Shown piece after piece: positions 7,959-15,255 of a stretch of 64,000 nucleotides of DNA. The stretch is from assembly GCF_003208215.1 (NCBI RefSeq), contig NZ_QKLW01000013.1, positions 1-64,000 on the forward strand, written 5' to 3'. The DNA is from Marinomonas alcarazii. Its GTDB lineage: Bacteria > Pseudomonadota > Gammaproteobacteria > Pseudomonadales > Marinomonadaceae. Each line of letters starts with the position of its first letter. Position 1 is the stretch's first letter. The notes under the pieces are model-generated. The model did not search any database. It was given only the letters and a program-made list of their open reading frames with translations, and was not told where the DNA came from. The translations under genes and the position numbers were made by a program.

Positions 7959-8846
7959 ATGTCAGAAAATATAGAGCTTAGTCTTGGGTCGATTAAAATC
8001 ACGCAATCACAAATAGACCAGTATCATAATGATGGCTATTTGGTATTGGAGTCGATTGTTCCGGAGGCTATCTGTGATGCTCTTAAGTCGAGAATGACAG
8101 AGCTAATGGCGACCTTCGATCCCGCCTCTGTACGTTCAATTTTTACCACCAATGAGCAGTCTCGTCATACTGATAGTTACTTCATTGAGTCAGCTAACAA
8201 AGTGTCTTTCTTCTTTGAGGAGGAAGCCTTTAATGAGGTGGGTGATCTTAAACAACCACTAGAGCTGTCTATTAACAAGGTAGGGCACAGTCTTCATTTT
8301 CAGGATGCGGTCTTTGAGGCTTTTTCGTTGTCTCCTGCATGGGGAGAGTTATTGCAGCAGTTGGGTATGGTTGAGCCACGGGCTGCACAATCTATGTATA
8401 TTTTTAAACAGCCTGGCATTGGAGGAGAGGTGAATTGTCATCAAGACAGTACTTTTCTTTACACCACGCCAATGAGCGTTATCGGTTTGTGGTTTGCCAT
8501 TGAGGATGCAACGCTTGAAAATGGTTGTCTTTGGGGAGTGCCAGAAGGGCATCGTCATGGCTTGCTAAAGCGTTTTGAGCGTCATGCACCAGGTTCGATA
8601 GAAACAAGAATGGTGACATTAAAAGAGCATGCTTGGCACCAAAGTGAGCTGGTGGCTATGCCTGTGCCGAAAGGTTCTTTAGTTATCTTGAATGGTGAGT
8701 TCCCCCACCTTAGTTATGCTAATCGCTCTGCACGCTCGCGTCATGCGTATGCCATTCACGCTGTAGACAATACTTGTGATTACCCTGAATTAAATTGGCT
8801 TCAAGCGGCGAAAGGTCAATCCTTTGTGCCGTTTCGGGCAAAGTGA
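7959..8846 (+). CDS. Phytanoyl-CoA dioxygenase (PhyH)-like Fe(II)/2-oxoglutarate oxygenase
   Basis: A 295-residue protein with the PhyH arrangement: an N-terminal YHNDGYLVLESIV strand, the iron ligands H161 and D163 (NCHQDSTF), and a distal His250 (FPHLSYANRS). Arg259 or Arg261 (SARSRHAYAIH) is placed to bind 2-oxoglutarate. Family members hydroxylate fatty acyl-CoAs, amino acids or natural-product intermediates; here the substrate is unknown. Eukaryotic and bacterial homologues of similar length exist. AAGGAAA precedes the ATG. It follows the exported hydrolase by 9 bases and lies just ahead of birA, but I see no functional link to biotin. Confidence 0.8.
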   Translation: MSENIELSLGSIKITQSQIDQYHNDGYLVLESIVPEAICDALKSRMTELMATFDPASVRSIFTTNEQSRHTDSYFIESANKVSFFFEEEAFNEVGDLKQPLELSINKVGHSLHFQDAVFEAFSLSPAWGELLQQLGMVEPRAAQSMYIFKQPGIGGEVNCHQDSTFLYTTPMSVIGLWFAIEDATLENGCLWGVPEGHRHGLLKRFERHAPGSIETRMVTLKEHAWHQSELVAMPVPKGSLVILNGEFPHLSYANRSARSRHAYAIHAVDNTCDYPELNWLQAAKGQSFVPFRAK

Positions 8847-8868
8847 AAAATGAAATTGGAGAGCGTTG

Positions 8869-9822
8869 ATGCAAGCTGTTTTGGCCCTGCTTAGTGATAA
8901 TGAATTTCACTCTGGTGAAGAGTTAGGAGCCGCACTGGGGGTGACCCGCGCAGCGGTCTGGAAAAAGCTTAAGAAACTAGAGTCCATTGGTATGACTGTG
9001 CACTCTGTTAAAGGTCGTGGCTATCGTTTACCAACGCCTATTGAGTTGTTATCGGAAGAGAAGCTACGTGACAGTGGTGTGCCAAGTGATGTGACGGTCA
9101 AATTGACGTTCGAGACGGAGTCGACTAATGGTGATGCAAAACAATATATATCCGCTTGCCAGCCTTTGCCTGTATTGATTGCAACTGAACGTCAGACTAA
9201 GGGGAAAGGACGTCGGGGACGTCAGTGGGAGTCCGGCGTTGCGAAAAACCTTACTTTCTCATTCGCTTGGCGTTTTGATAATGGGCCGAGTGTAGTGGAA
9301 GGGTTGAGTCTTGCTGTGGGGGTTGCCGTCGCCCGTGTTTTGAAAAATGCAGGTATTCCTAATCCAGGTCTGAAGTGGCCCAATGATGTTCAAATTGATG
9401 GGCAAAAGGTGTGTGGCATTTTATTAGAAATGGTGGCGGATCAGGATGTTTGTCATGTGATTATTGGTGTGGGGCTAAATGTCGAGATGGATGATGGCTT
9501 TATGACCCATGTCGATCAGCCATGGACTGATTTGGTTTCACGTCTTCAATCTCGTCCGAGCCGAAATGTTATCTTGGCTGAATTAACCAAAGAGTTAATT
9601 GATATTTGTCAATTATTTGAAGATGGCAACGGTATGAAGCATTTCCAGCACCAGTGGCAAGCTTATGATGTGCTGTTTAATCAATCCGTTACCGTTAGTA
9701 CGGTTTCCCAGCAACGCCAAGGGGTTGCCCGAGGCATTGATCAAAAAGGCGCTTTGTTGCTAGAAGAAAATGGAGAGCTGGTGGCTCTGCATGGGGGGGA
9801 GATAAGTGTCCGTCGCAACTAA
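8869..9822 (+). CDS. birA: Bifunctional biotin-[acetyl-CoA-carboxylase] ligase and biotin operon repressor
   Basis: This enzyme activates biotin to biotinyl-5'-AMP and attaches it to the carboxyl carrier protein of acetyl-CoA carboxylase. Residues 1-60 form a winged helix (EELGAALGVTRAAVWKKLKKL), marking the class II repressor type. The catalytic domain carries the biotinyl-AMP loop KGKGRRGRQW and the conserved KWPNDVQIDGQKVCGIL segment, and a C-terminal SH3-like domain ends the protein. At 317 residues it is normal for the family. The ATG at 8869 has GGAGAG five bases upstream; a TTG one codon earlier is less likely. It overlaps coaX, and this birA-coaX-SPOR-tRNA order is common in Pseudomonas-like genomes. 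Confidence 0.97.
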   Translation: MQAVLALLSDNEFHSGEELGAALGVTRAAVWKKLKKLESIGMTVHSVKGRGYRLPTPIELLSEEKLRDSGVPSDVTVKLTFETESTNGDAKQYISACQPLPVLIATERQTKGKGRRGRQWESGVAKNLTFSFAWRFDNGPSVVEGLSLAVGVAVARVLKNAGIPNPGLKWPNDVQIDGQKVCGILLEMVADQDVCHVIIGVGLNVEMDDGFMTHVDQPWTDLVSRLQSRPSRNVILAELTKELIDICQLFEDGNGMKHFQHQWQAYDVLFNQSVTVSTVSQQRQGVARGIDQKGALLLEENGELVALHGGEISVRRN

Positions 9823-10540
9823 GGTTTTGGTGGTTGATGCTGGTAATACCAGTATCAAGTTCACAGCATTCGAAGACGAGTCTGTGTTGTGGGTTCATCG
9901 TGGTGATCATTGCCCAACGGATAACGGGTTTGTGCCTGATGTGATTTACTTTGCTAGCGTGCGCTCTAAAGAGCAAAGTGCATTGATGCATGCGGATATT
10001 CAAGCCGAGTACCCGAATAGCAGATGGATGACGCTAACAAGTCAAGCGACAGCTTGTGGGGTTCATAACGCCTATTTTGAGCCAGAGAGATTGGGTGTGG
10101 ATCGATGGCTTGGTGTCATTGCAGCGCATCATATCGAAGGGGGTGGTGTTGTTGTGGTGGATGCGGGTACCGCTATCAAGGTTGATGTGGTTGATAAGGC
10201 TGGGGTTCACCTTGGCGGATATATCACTCCAGGGCTTGCAATGATGGAAGAGTCATTACTTGTTAATACGGCGCGTATTCGTTACGACTCGAATGAAGTG
10301 GTTGTTGGGGAAGGTCTGCCTAACTCGACGGCGCGAGCTGTTACAGAAGGGTGTTATGAAATGGCTTTGGGCTTTTTGGAACGCATTTATCAGCAATACA
10401 AAGAGTACAAGTGGATTGCCACAGGTGGCGATGCCGAATCTTTGTTAAAGCGTTTGGGCGTGCCAGTTGAGCGAAAGCCGAATTTAGTGGCGATAGGTGC
10501 AAAGTTAGTGGGTGACGAGCAGTTAAGAGGCAATAAATGA
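9806..10540 (+). CDS. coaX: Type III pantothenate kinase
   Basis: It catalyses the first step of coenzyme A synthesis, pantothenate to 4'-phosphopantothenate. It is of the ASKHA-fold type III class, which is not feedback-inhibited by CoA. The 244 residues contain the phosphate-binding DAGNTSIK near the start, DRWLGVIAAH, the catalytic DAGTAIKVD segment and GGYITPG. The GTG start overlaps the end of birA by 17 bases and is preceded by GGGGAGA. Its own end overlaps the next gene by four bases (ATGA), so birA, coaX and the SPOR gene are almost certainly translated from one message. Confidence 0.96.
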   Translation: MSVATKVLVVDAGNTSIKFTAFEDESVLWVHRGDHCPTDNGFVPDVIYFASVRSKEQSALMHADIQAEYPNSRWMTLTSQATACGVHNAYFEPERLGVDRWLGVIAAHHIEGGGVVVVDAGTAIKVDVVDKAGVHLGGYITPGLAMMEESLLVNTARIRYDSNEVVVGEGLPNSTARAVTEGCYEMALGFLERIYQQYKEYKWIATGGDAESLLKRLGVPVERKPNLVAIGAKLVGDEQLRGNK

Positions 10541-11235
10541 AGTGGCTTTTTCTTTTTGTTGTGTTGTTAAATGCTGCCTTTTTAAGTTGGCATAGTTTTG
10601 TCCAAGATACGCCGGAAAAAAGCCGAGAGTCTATTTATGGGCCGCCTGTCAGTGAAAAAATTTATCTTTTGTCTGAGGCGCCAATTGAGCAATACCCTCA
10701 GGTCGATGAGGTCTCTAACGAAAGTCTTGAAAACGCACTTAACAAAGTGATTGAGCAAGCGACAGTCGATGCGCCGGAGTTGTTTTGTCCACGTCTTGAG
10801 ACAGAGCGCAGTGAAGACAAGAAGCAAATTGTTCGAGTGTTGAAAGATTTCGGTTGGGGTTACCAAGATAGAGAGGTGACGGGCAAAAGACCTAAGTTCT
10901 GGCTTTATATAGCCGCGCCAGAAACGCCTGCGATAGCTGCGCGTATTGTAAAAGAGCTTGCCGCCAAGTCGATCGACAGCTTTGTAATCAATCGAGCTGA
11001 AATGAAGAACAGAATATCCTTGGGTTTGTATTCTTCCCAGGAGAGGGCGGATCAGGCAAGGCAGCGCATTCAAAGCGCCTCGGGCTATCCTGTTGATGTT
11101 TATGAACATATGCGAAATGTTCCACTCCAGCAGTTAGATATAGCCCAACCTGTTGATGAAAAAGACTGGGAACAGTTTATGTCACGTTTCGATCTGACAA
11201 AGATGATGATAAAAGTCGAAAAAAATCCTTGCTAG
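10537..11235 (+). CDS. SPOR-domain protein, membrane-anchored
   Basis: A 232-residue protein with one N-terminal membrane anchor or uncleaved signal (MKWLFLFVVLLNAAFLSWHS), a variable acidic linker, and a C-terminal SPOR-type domain at about residues 125-195 (FWLYIAAPETPAIAARIV...; SLGLYSSQERADQARQRI). SPOR domains bind denuded glycan strands of septal peptidoglycan, so a cell-envelope or division-site role is likely but unproven. It is translationally coupled to coaX and is the last protein gene before the tRNA cluster promoter. Confidence 0.8.
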   Translation: MKWLFLFVVLLNAAFLSWHSFVQDTPEKSRESIYGPPVSEKIYLLSEAPIEQYPQVDEVSNESLENALNKVIEQATVDAPELFCPRLETERSEDKKQIVRVLKDFGWGYQDREVTGKRPKFWLYIAAPETPAIAARIVKELAAKSIDSFVINRAEMKNRISLGLYSSQERADQARQRIQSASGYPVDVYEHMRNVPLQQLDIAQPVDEKDWEQFMSRFDLTKMMIKVEKNPC

Positions 11236-11238
11236 TGC

Positions 11239-11266
11239 TTGCAATTGGCAAGACGATTCATATAAT
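11239..11266 (+). promoter_or_regulatory. Sigma-70 promoter of the tRNA-Tyr-Gly-Thr cluster
   Basis: TTGCAA at 11239-11244 and a consensus TATAAT at 11261-11266 are separated by 16 bases. They lie 43 bases ahead of the mature tRNA-Tyr 5' end. The -35 box begins four bases after the SPOR gene's stop codon. Confidence 0.75.
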
Positions 11267-11309
11267 GGCTCCCACCTTTTGGGGTGATGCGTTGTAGCGC
11301 TGAGTACGT

Positions 11310-11393
<84 letters not shown>

Positions 11394-11396
11394 ATT

Positions 11397-11471
11397 GCGG
11401 GTATGGTATAGTGGCTATTACCTCAGCCTTCCAAGCTGAAGAGGCGGGTTCGATTCCCGCTACCCGCTCCA
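11397..11471 (+). tRNA. tRNA-Gly (anticodon TCC)
   Basis: A 75-nt tRNA with encoded CCA. The acceptor GCGGGTA pairs with TACCCGC, the anticodon stem TCAGC/GCTGA has loop CTTCCAA with TCC at 11430-11432, and the T-loop is TTCGATT. It is only three bases after tRNA-Tyr, so both come from one precursor. Confidence 0.98.
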
Positions 11472-11473
11472 AT

Positions 11474-11549
11474 GCTCATGTAGCTCAGTTGGTAGAGCAC
11501 ACCCTTGGTAAGGGTGAGGTCGGCAGTTCAAATCTGCTCATGAGCTCCA
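11474..11549 (+). tRNA. tRNA-Thr (anticodon GGT)
   Basis: A 76-nt tRNA with encoded CCA. The acceptor GCTCATG pairs with CATGAGC, the anticodon stem CACCC/GGGTG has loop TTGGTAA with GGT at 11507-11509, and the T-loop is TTCAAAT. In E. coli this tRNA is followed by tufB; here a terminator follows instead. Confidence 0.98.
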
Positions 11550-11568
11550 GCTTTCCAATGCAAAAGAT

Positions 11569-11591
11569 AGGTGGTTAAGCCGCCTTTTTTA
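11569..11591 (+). terminator. Rho-independent terminator after tRNA-Thr
   Basis: The six-base-pair stem AGGTGG / CCGCCT (one G-T pair) has a 5-base loop and runs into six T residues. It separates the first three tRNAs from tRNA-Trp. Confidence 0.7.
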
Positions 11592-11616
11592 TTGTCTGTT
11601 TTTTGGGCAGATACCC

Positions 11617-11645
11617 TTGCTAAACTTAGCTTGTTTAGGTATCAT
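11617..11645 (+). promoter_or_regulatory. Sigma-70 promoter ahead of tRNA-Trp and secE-nusG
   Basis: TTGCTA at 11617-11622 and TATCAT at 11640-11645 are spaced by 17 bases. A C-rich stretch (CCTCCGCCC) follows, like the GC-rich discriminators of stringently controlled stable-RNA promoters. The mature tRNA begins 19 bases after the -10 box. Confidence 0.65.
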
Positions 11646-11664
11646 CCTCCGCCCATACGATTGT

Positions 11665-11740
11665 AGGCCAATAGTTCAATTGGTAGAGCACCGGTTTCCA
11701 AAACCGGCTGTTGGGGGTTCGAGTCCCTCTTGGCCTGCCA
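11665..11740 (+). tRNA. tRNA-Trp (anticodon CCA)
   Basis: A 76-nt tRNA with the CCA end encoded. It has acceptor AGGCCAA / TTGGCCT, anticodon stem CCGGT/ACCGG with CCA at 11698-11700, and T-loop TTCGAGT. It directly precedes secE, and no terminator separates them. Confidence 0.98.
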
Positions 11741-11780
11741 TATTTCGTATCCTATTTCTTAGTTAGGGATTACCTAAAGT

Positions 11781-12149
11781 ATGAGTTCGAGTACTGAAGC
11801 TCAAGCGTCTCGCGGAGACGTGTTTAAGTGGGCAATTGTTGTTCTACTAGTTGCGGTAGGCGTGATTGGTAATAACTTTTATTCTGCTGAGTCACCATTG
11901 TATCGCTTGATTGCTATTTTGGTGTTAGCTGGTGTTGCTGGCTTTGTTGCGTTGCAAACTGCGAAAGGTAAAGCTTTTTTCACTTTGGCAAAAGAGGCCA
12001 AAACTGAAATTCGTAGAGTTGTATGGCCAACTAGGCAAGAAACCACGCAAACAACTTTGATAGTGTTAGCGGTTGTTGTTTTTATGTCTCTCGTGCTATG
12101 GGGGGTGGATTCGTTCCTTGGTTGGATCGTTTCCTCGGTAATTAGTTAG
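11781..12149 (+). CDS. secE: Preprotein translocase subunit SecE
   Basis: The essential small subunit of the SecYEG channel, which clamps SecY. Its 122 residues have the three-helix gammaproteobacterial form: two hydrophobic segments at about 17-35 and 43-60, then the amphipathic linker AKTEIRRVVWPTRQETTQTT and the conserved final transmembrane helix. The KTEIRRVVWP motif is the family signature. It lies nine bases ahead of nusG, 40 bases after tRNA-Trp, and is probably transcribed with that tRNA. Its partner secY is at 37.5 kb. Confidence 0.96.
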   Translation: MSSSTEAQASRGDVFKWAIVVLLVAVGVIGNNFYSAESPLYRLIAILVLAGVAGFVALQTAKGKAFFTLAKEAKTEIRRVVWPTRQETTQTTLIVLAVVVFMSLVLWGVDSFLGWIVSSVIS

Positions 12150-12158
12150 GAGTTGCTC

Positions 12159-12692
12159 GTGACCAAACGATGGTATGTAGTACAGGCGTACTCAGGGTAC
12201 GAAAAGCACGTAATGCGTTCGCTTATTGAGCGAGTGCAGGTTATGGGGCAGGAAGAGAATTTTGGTGACATCTTGGTTCCAACTGAAGAAGTGGTTGAAA
12301 TCCGAGATGGCAAAAAGCGCAAGAGTGAAAGAAAGTTCTATCCAGGCTATGTATTGGTTCAAATGGATATGAATGACGCCTCTTGGCATTTGGTTAAAGG
12401 CACTTCTCGTGTATTAGGTTTTATCGGTGGTACGGCTGACAAGCCTTCTCCGATCACGAGTCGTGAAGCTGACGCTATTTTGCAACGTGTTAGTGATGGG
12501 GTTGATAAGCCGCGTCCTAAGACTTTATTTGAAGTGGGTGAAGTGGTTCGTGTTAACGAAGGTCCATTTGCTGACTTTAATGGCGTTGTAGAAGAAGTTG
12601 ACTACGATAAAAGTCGAATCAAAGTGGCGGTGCTTATTTTTGGGCGCTCGACACCAGTTGATTTGGAATTTAGTCAGGTTGAGAAAGCCTGA
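12159..12692 (+). CDS. nusG: Transcription termination/antitermination factor NusG
   Basis: A 177-residue elongation factor that binds the RNA polymerase clamp, suppresses pausing, and links polymerase to Rho or to ribosomal protein S10. The NGN domain begins [15 protein letters not shown], and the C-terminal KOW domain is recognisable as [23 protein letters not shown]. The GTG start at 12159 (MTKRW...) sits six bases after TTAGGAG and matches the family N-terminus; a TTG two codons upstream is less likely. The next 48 bases contain a hairpin ahead of rplK. Confidence 0.97.
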   Translation: MTKRWYVVQAYSGYEKHVMRSLIERVQVMGQEENFGDILVPTEEVVEIRDGKKRKSERKFYPGYVLVQMDMNDASWHLVKGTSRVLGFIGGTADKPSPITSREADAILQRVSDGVDKPRPKTLFEVGEVVRVNEGPFADFNGVVEEVDYDKSRIKVAVLIFGRSTPVDLEFSQVEKA

Positions 12693-12703
12693 TTTTGTTG
12701 AAC

Positions 12704-12726
12704 GGGTAGCCTTCGGGCGGTGACCC
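12704..12726 (+). promoter_or_regulatory. Hairpin ahead of rplK, candidate L1-binding translational operator
   Basis: GGGT pairs with ACCC (12704-12707 / 12723-12726) and GCC with GGC around a cUUCGg tetraloop. An asymmetric internal loop, A opposite GGTG, separates the two helices. In other bacteria ribosomal protein L1 represses rplK-rplA by binding a two-helix mRNA site with an asymmetric loop upstream of rplK. The position and shape fit; the identity is inferred. Confidence 0.5.
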
Positions 12727-12740
12727 ATTTGGAGTTGAAA

Positions 12741-13175
12741 ATGGCTAAGAAAGTCCAAGCTTATATCAAGCTACAAGTTAAAGCGGGTCAAGCGAACCCA
12801 AGTCCACCAGTTGGTCCAGCACTTGGTCAACACGGTGTGAACATCATGGAATTCTGTAAAGCGTTTAATGCGAAAACTCAAGGTGTAGAGCCTGGTCTTC
12901 CAACGCCAGTAATCATTACTGTATACAGTGACCGTAGTTTTACATTTGAAACTAAATCTACTCCTGCCTCTGTTTTGCTTAAAAAAGCAGCTGGTTTGAA
13001 GAGTGGTTCTCCACGTCCAAATACTCAGAAAGTTGGTACGGTTACTCGTGCACAGCTAGAAGAGATTGTTGTTGCGAAGCAAGCTGATTTGACTGCTTCT
13101 GACATGGATGCAGCAGTTCGTACGATTGCTGGTAGCGCACGCGCTATGGGTCTAGAAGTTGAGGGTGTAAACTAA
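12741..13175 (+). CDS. rplK: 50S ribosomal protein L11
   Basis: A 144-residue protein of the GTPase-associated centre that binds 23S rRNA helices 43-44 and is needed for RelA activation on the ribosome. It starts [16 protein letters not shown], has the proline-rich [16 protein letters not shown] and a C-terminal domain ending in [10 protein letters not shown]. The ATG at 12741 has GGAG seven bases ahead, so seven upstream in-frame codons were dropped. The stop codon overlaps the rplA start by one base (TAATG), implying coupling. Confidence 0.98.
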   Translation: MAKKVQAYIKLQVKAGQANPSPPVGPALGQHGVNIMEFCKAFNAKTQGVEPGLPTPVIITVYSDRSFTFETKSTPASVLLKKAAGLKSGSPRPNTQKVGTVTRAQLEEIVVAKQADLTASDMDAAVRTIAGSARAMGLEVEGVN

Positions 13176-13876
13176 TGGCTAAATTAACTAAACGCGCTCG
13201 TTTGATCGCTGAAAAAGTAGAAGCAACTAAGTTGTACACTGTAGAAGAAGCAGTTGCTCTATTGTCTGAGCTTTCTACTGTTAAGTTCAAAGAGTCTGTT
13301 GATGTATCTGTTAACCTAGGCGTTGACCCACGTAAATCTGATCAGGTTGTTCGTGGTTCTACTGTATTGCCTCACGGTGCTGGTAAAGATGTTCGCGTTG
13401 CTGTATTCGCACAAGGTGCAAATGCTGAAGCGGCGAAAGAAGCTGGTGCAGATGTTGTTGGTTTCGAAGATTTGGCTGAACAAGTTAAAGCTGGTAACCT
13501 AGATTTTGACGTTGTTATCGCATCTCCTGATGCAATGCGCATCGTTGGTCAACTAGGTCAGGTTCTAGGTCCTCGTGGTCTAATGCCTAACCCTAAAGTT
13601 GGCACAGTAACACCTGACGTTGCAACTGCAGTTAAAAATGCAAAAGCAGGTCAAGCTCGTTACCGTACAGATAAAAATGGTATCATCCACGCGGCTGTAG
13701 GCTCTATTGAGTTCGCTGCTGATGCTATCAAAGGAAACGTTGAAGCGCTTTTGGCTGACTTGCGTCGTGCTAAACCAGCATCTTCAAAAGGCGTTTACCT
13801 TAAGAAAGTGACTTTGTCCTCTACAATGGGACCTGGTCTACAAATTGATCTAGGCGCGCTTAACGCTACTAAGTAA
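13175..13876 (+). CDS. rplA: 50S ribosomal protein L1
   Basis: A 233-residue protein of the mobile L1 stalk, which helps release E-site tRNA; in many bacteria it also represses the rplK-rplA message. It has [15 protein letters not shown] at the start, [18 protein letters not shown] sequence at about 129-142 and the C-terminal GPGLQIDL. It is coupled to rplK by a one-base overlap. The 235 bases that follow contain the L10 leader rather than a gene. Confidence 0.98.
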   Translation: MAKLTKRARLIAEKVEATKLYTVEEAVALLSELSTVKFKESVDVSVNLGVDPRKSDQVVRGSTVLPHGAGKDVRVAVFAQGANAEAAKEAGADVVGFEDLAEQVKAGNLDFDVVIASPDAMRIVGQLGQVLGPRGLMPNPKVGTVTPDVATAVKNAKAGQARYRTDKNGIIHAAVGSIEFAADAIKGNVEALLADLRRAKPASSKGVYLKKVTLSSTMGPGLQIDLGALNATK

Positions 13877-13926
13877 GCATGTTTAGATCATGAGCTTTGG
13901 GGTCTGCCTTCATTTATTTGTTGAGC

Positions 13927-14006
13927 AGGCCGTCAAAGACCGCAGGAACCCAGAGGGTTTAATAATAACGTTGAAAAATGTTTGTCCTGCGCAGATGGTG
14001 TGGCCC
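13927..14006 (+). promoter_or_regulatory. L10 ribosomal protein leader (rplJL autoregulation)
   Basis: The two conserved halves of the L10 leader are present: GTCAAAGACCGCAGG at 13932-13946 and CCTGCGCAGATGGTG at 13986-14000, bracketed by GGCC/GGCC-type pairing. The E. coli rplJ leader carries nearly the same words. The L10-(L12)4 complex binds this kink-turn structure and represses rplJ translation. It lies about 105 bases before the rplJ start. Confidence 0.88.
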
Positions 14007-14072
14007 GATTCAGATATACTGGATCTAACTCACCAGCAAGTACTTCGAGTAATCGAAGAGTTGGTAAAAATA

Positions 14073-14091
14073 AGAGAGTGATTCACTCTCT
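14073..14091 (+). promoter_or_regulatory. Inverted repeat just before the rplJ ribosome binding site
   Basis: AGAGAGTGA and TCACTCTCT form a nearly perfect 9-base inverted repeat with one central base, ending 9 bases before GGAGA. It could fold as a short hairpin that competes with the upstream L10 leader or the initiation region. The function is inferred only from position. Confidence 0.45.
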
Positions 14092-14111
14092 GCTAATCCA
14101 GGAGAAAACCA

Positions 14112-14612
14112 GTGGCATTAGGTCTAGAAGACAAAAAAGCCATTGTCGCCGAAGTTAGCGAAGTTGCTAAAACTGCATTGTCTGCAGTAGTTGCTGATTC
14201 TCGCGGTGTTACCGTGGGTAATATGACAGCACTACGTAAAGAAGCGCGTGAAGCAGGTGTTTATGTACGTGTAGTACGTAACACATTGGCTCGCCGTGCA
14301 GTTGAAGGTACTGACTTCGAGTGTCTAACTGAGAGCTTTGTTGGTCCTACGTTAATTGCTTTTTCTAACGAACACCCGGGTGCGGCTGCTCGTTTGTTGA
14401 AAGCTTTTGCTAAAACTAACACTAAGTTTGAAGTGAAGGCGTTGGCGTTCAACGGTGAGTTGATCCCAGCTGGCGACATTGATCGTTTGGCAACACTGCC
14501 TACATACGAAGAAGCGATTGCGAAACTGATGAGTGTTATTCAGGGCGCAACAAGCAAGTTTGTACGTACTCTTGCAGCGGTTCGCGATCAAAAAGAGCAA
14601 GAAGCGGCTTAA
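14112..14612 (+). CDS. rplJ: 50S ribosomal protein L10
   Basis: A 166-residue base of the L12 stalk. It anchors L12 dimers to the large subunit through its C-terminal helix ([28 protein letters not shown]). The N-terminal domain begins [15 protein letters not shown] and contains the RNA-binding [30 protein letters not shown] region. The GTG start follows GGAGA. It is controlled by the upstream leader and followed after 82 bases by rplL. Confidence 0.98.
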   Translation: MALGLEDKKAIVAEVSEVAKTALSAVVADSRGVTVGNMTALRKEAREAGVYVRVVRNTLARRAVEGTDFECLTESFVGPTLIAFSNEHPGAAARLLKAFAKTNTKFEVKALAFNGELIPAGDIDRLATLPTYEEAIAKLMSVIQGATSKFVRTLAAVRDQKEQEAA

Positions 14613-14652
14613 TACGGTTTACCGTATCCCTTCTTGATAAATATTTTGTTTT

Positions 14653-14668
14653 ATTACCTTCGGGTAAT
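14653..14668 (+). promoter_or_regulatory. cUUCGg tetraloop hairpin between rplJ and rplL
   Basis: ATTACC-TTCG-GGTAAT forms a six-pair stem with the extra-stable UUCG loop. A second small hairpin, TACGG-TTTA-CCGTA, follows the rplJ stop at 14613-14626. Such structures could stabilise the distal message or mark a processing point, relevant because L12 is needed in several copies per L10. Confidence 0.55.
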
Positions 14669-14694
14669 TATAAAGAATGCTAGGAATCTGAGTC

Positions 14695-15066
14695 ATGGCT
14701 CTAACTAAAGAAGATATCATCAATGCAGTAGCAGAAATGTCTGTGATGGACGTTGTTGAACTAATTTCTGCAATGGAAGAAAAATTCGGCGTATCTGCAG
14801 CTGCTGCTGTAGCTGCAGGTCCTGCTGCTGAAGCTGGCGCTGCTGCTGAAGAACAAACTGAATTTGACGTTGTTCTTACTGCTGCTGGCGATAAGAAAGT
14901 AAACGTAATCAAAGCTGTACGTGCAGCGACTGGCCTAGGCTTGAAAGAAGCTAAAGCTATCGTTGACGGCGCTCCAATGACTGTTAAAGAAGGCGCTTCT
15001 AAAGATGACGCTGCCGCTCTTAAAGCAGCTCTTGAAGAAGCTGGTGCATCTGTCGAAATCAAGTAA
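14695..15066 (+). CDS. rplL: 50S ribosomal protein L7/L12
   Basis: A 123-residue acidic stalk protein, present as several dimers per ribosome, which recruits and activates the translational GTPases. It has the N-terminal dimerisation region [21 protein letters not shown], an alanine-rich hinge at about 38-52, and a C-terminal domain with [27 protein letters not shown]. Codon use is strongly biased, as expected for a very abundant protein. An attenuating terminator follows before rpoB. Confidence 0.98.
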   Translation: MALTKEDIINAVAEMSVMDVVELISAMEEKFGVSAAAAVAAGPAAEAGAAAEEQTEFDVVLTAAGDKKVNVIKAVRAATGLGLKEAKAIVDGAPMTVKEGASKDDAAALKAALEEAGASVEIK

Positions 15067-15105
15067 TGATACTTGTATTTCCAGATTTCGGCCAATAGTC
15101 GAAAT

Positions 15106-15137
15106 GGCTGGTGACATTATTGTCACCGGCCTTTTTG
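15106..15137 (+). terminator. Terminator/attenuator between rplL and rpoB
   Basis: An 11-bp stem GGCTGGTGACA / TGTCACCGGCC (one T-G pair) with a TTAT loop is followed by TTTTT. In E. coli a partial terminator at this position lowers rpoBC transcription relative to the ribosomal protein genes; the same role is likely here. Confidence 0.85.
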
Positions 15138-15255
15138 GGTTTCTAAAACTCAAATAAAACCTTAGAAGAATTTTCAAATGGGAGATAATGCTCCCATATA
15201 TGGTAAGGCCTGATTTGGGCCTTTTGCGTCAATGTGCACAAGCTGGGGAATGCTG

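Noticed and set aside
10582..11109. 175-codon frame antisense to the SPOR-domain gene
   Set aside because: The sense-strand gene has clear domain structure and translational coupling. The antisense frame shows no recognisable motif.
13890..14081. 63-codon open frame between rplA and rplJ
   Set aside because: It overlaps the L10 leader, whose RNA-level conservation explains the sequence. It has no ribosome binding site or recognisable protein family.
14619..15095. 158-codon frame antisense to rplL
   Set aside because: Its alanine- and serine-rich product is the reverse reading of the biased rplL sequence. It is a codon-bias shadow with no initiation signal.
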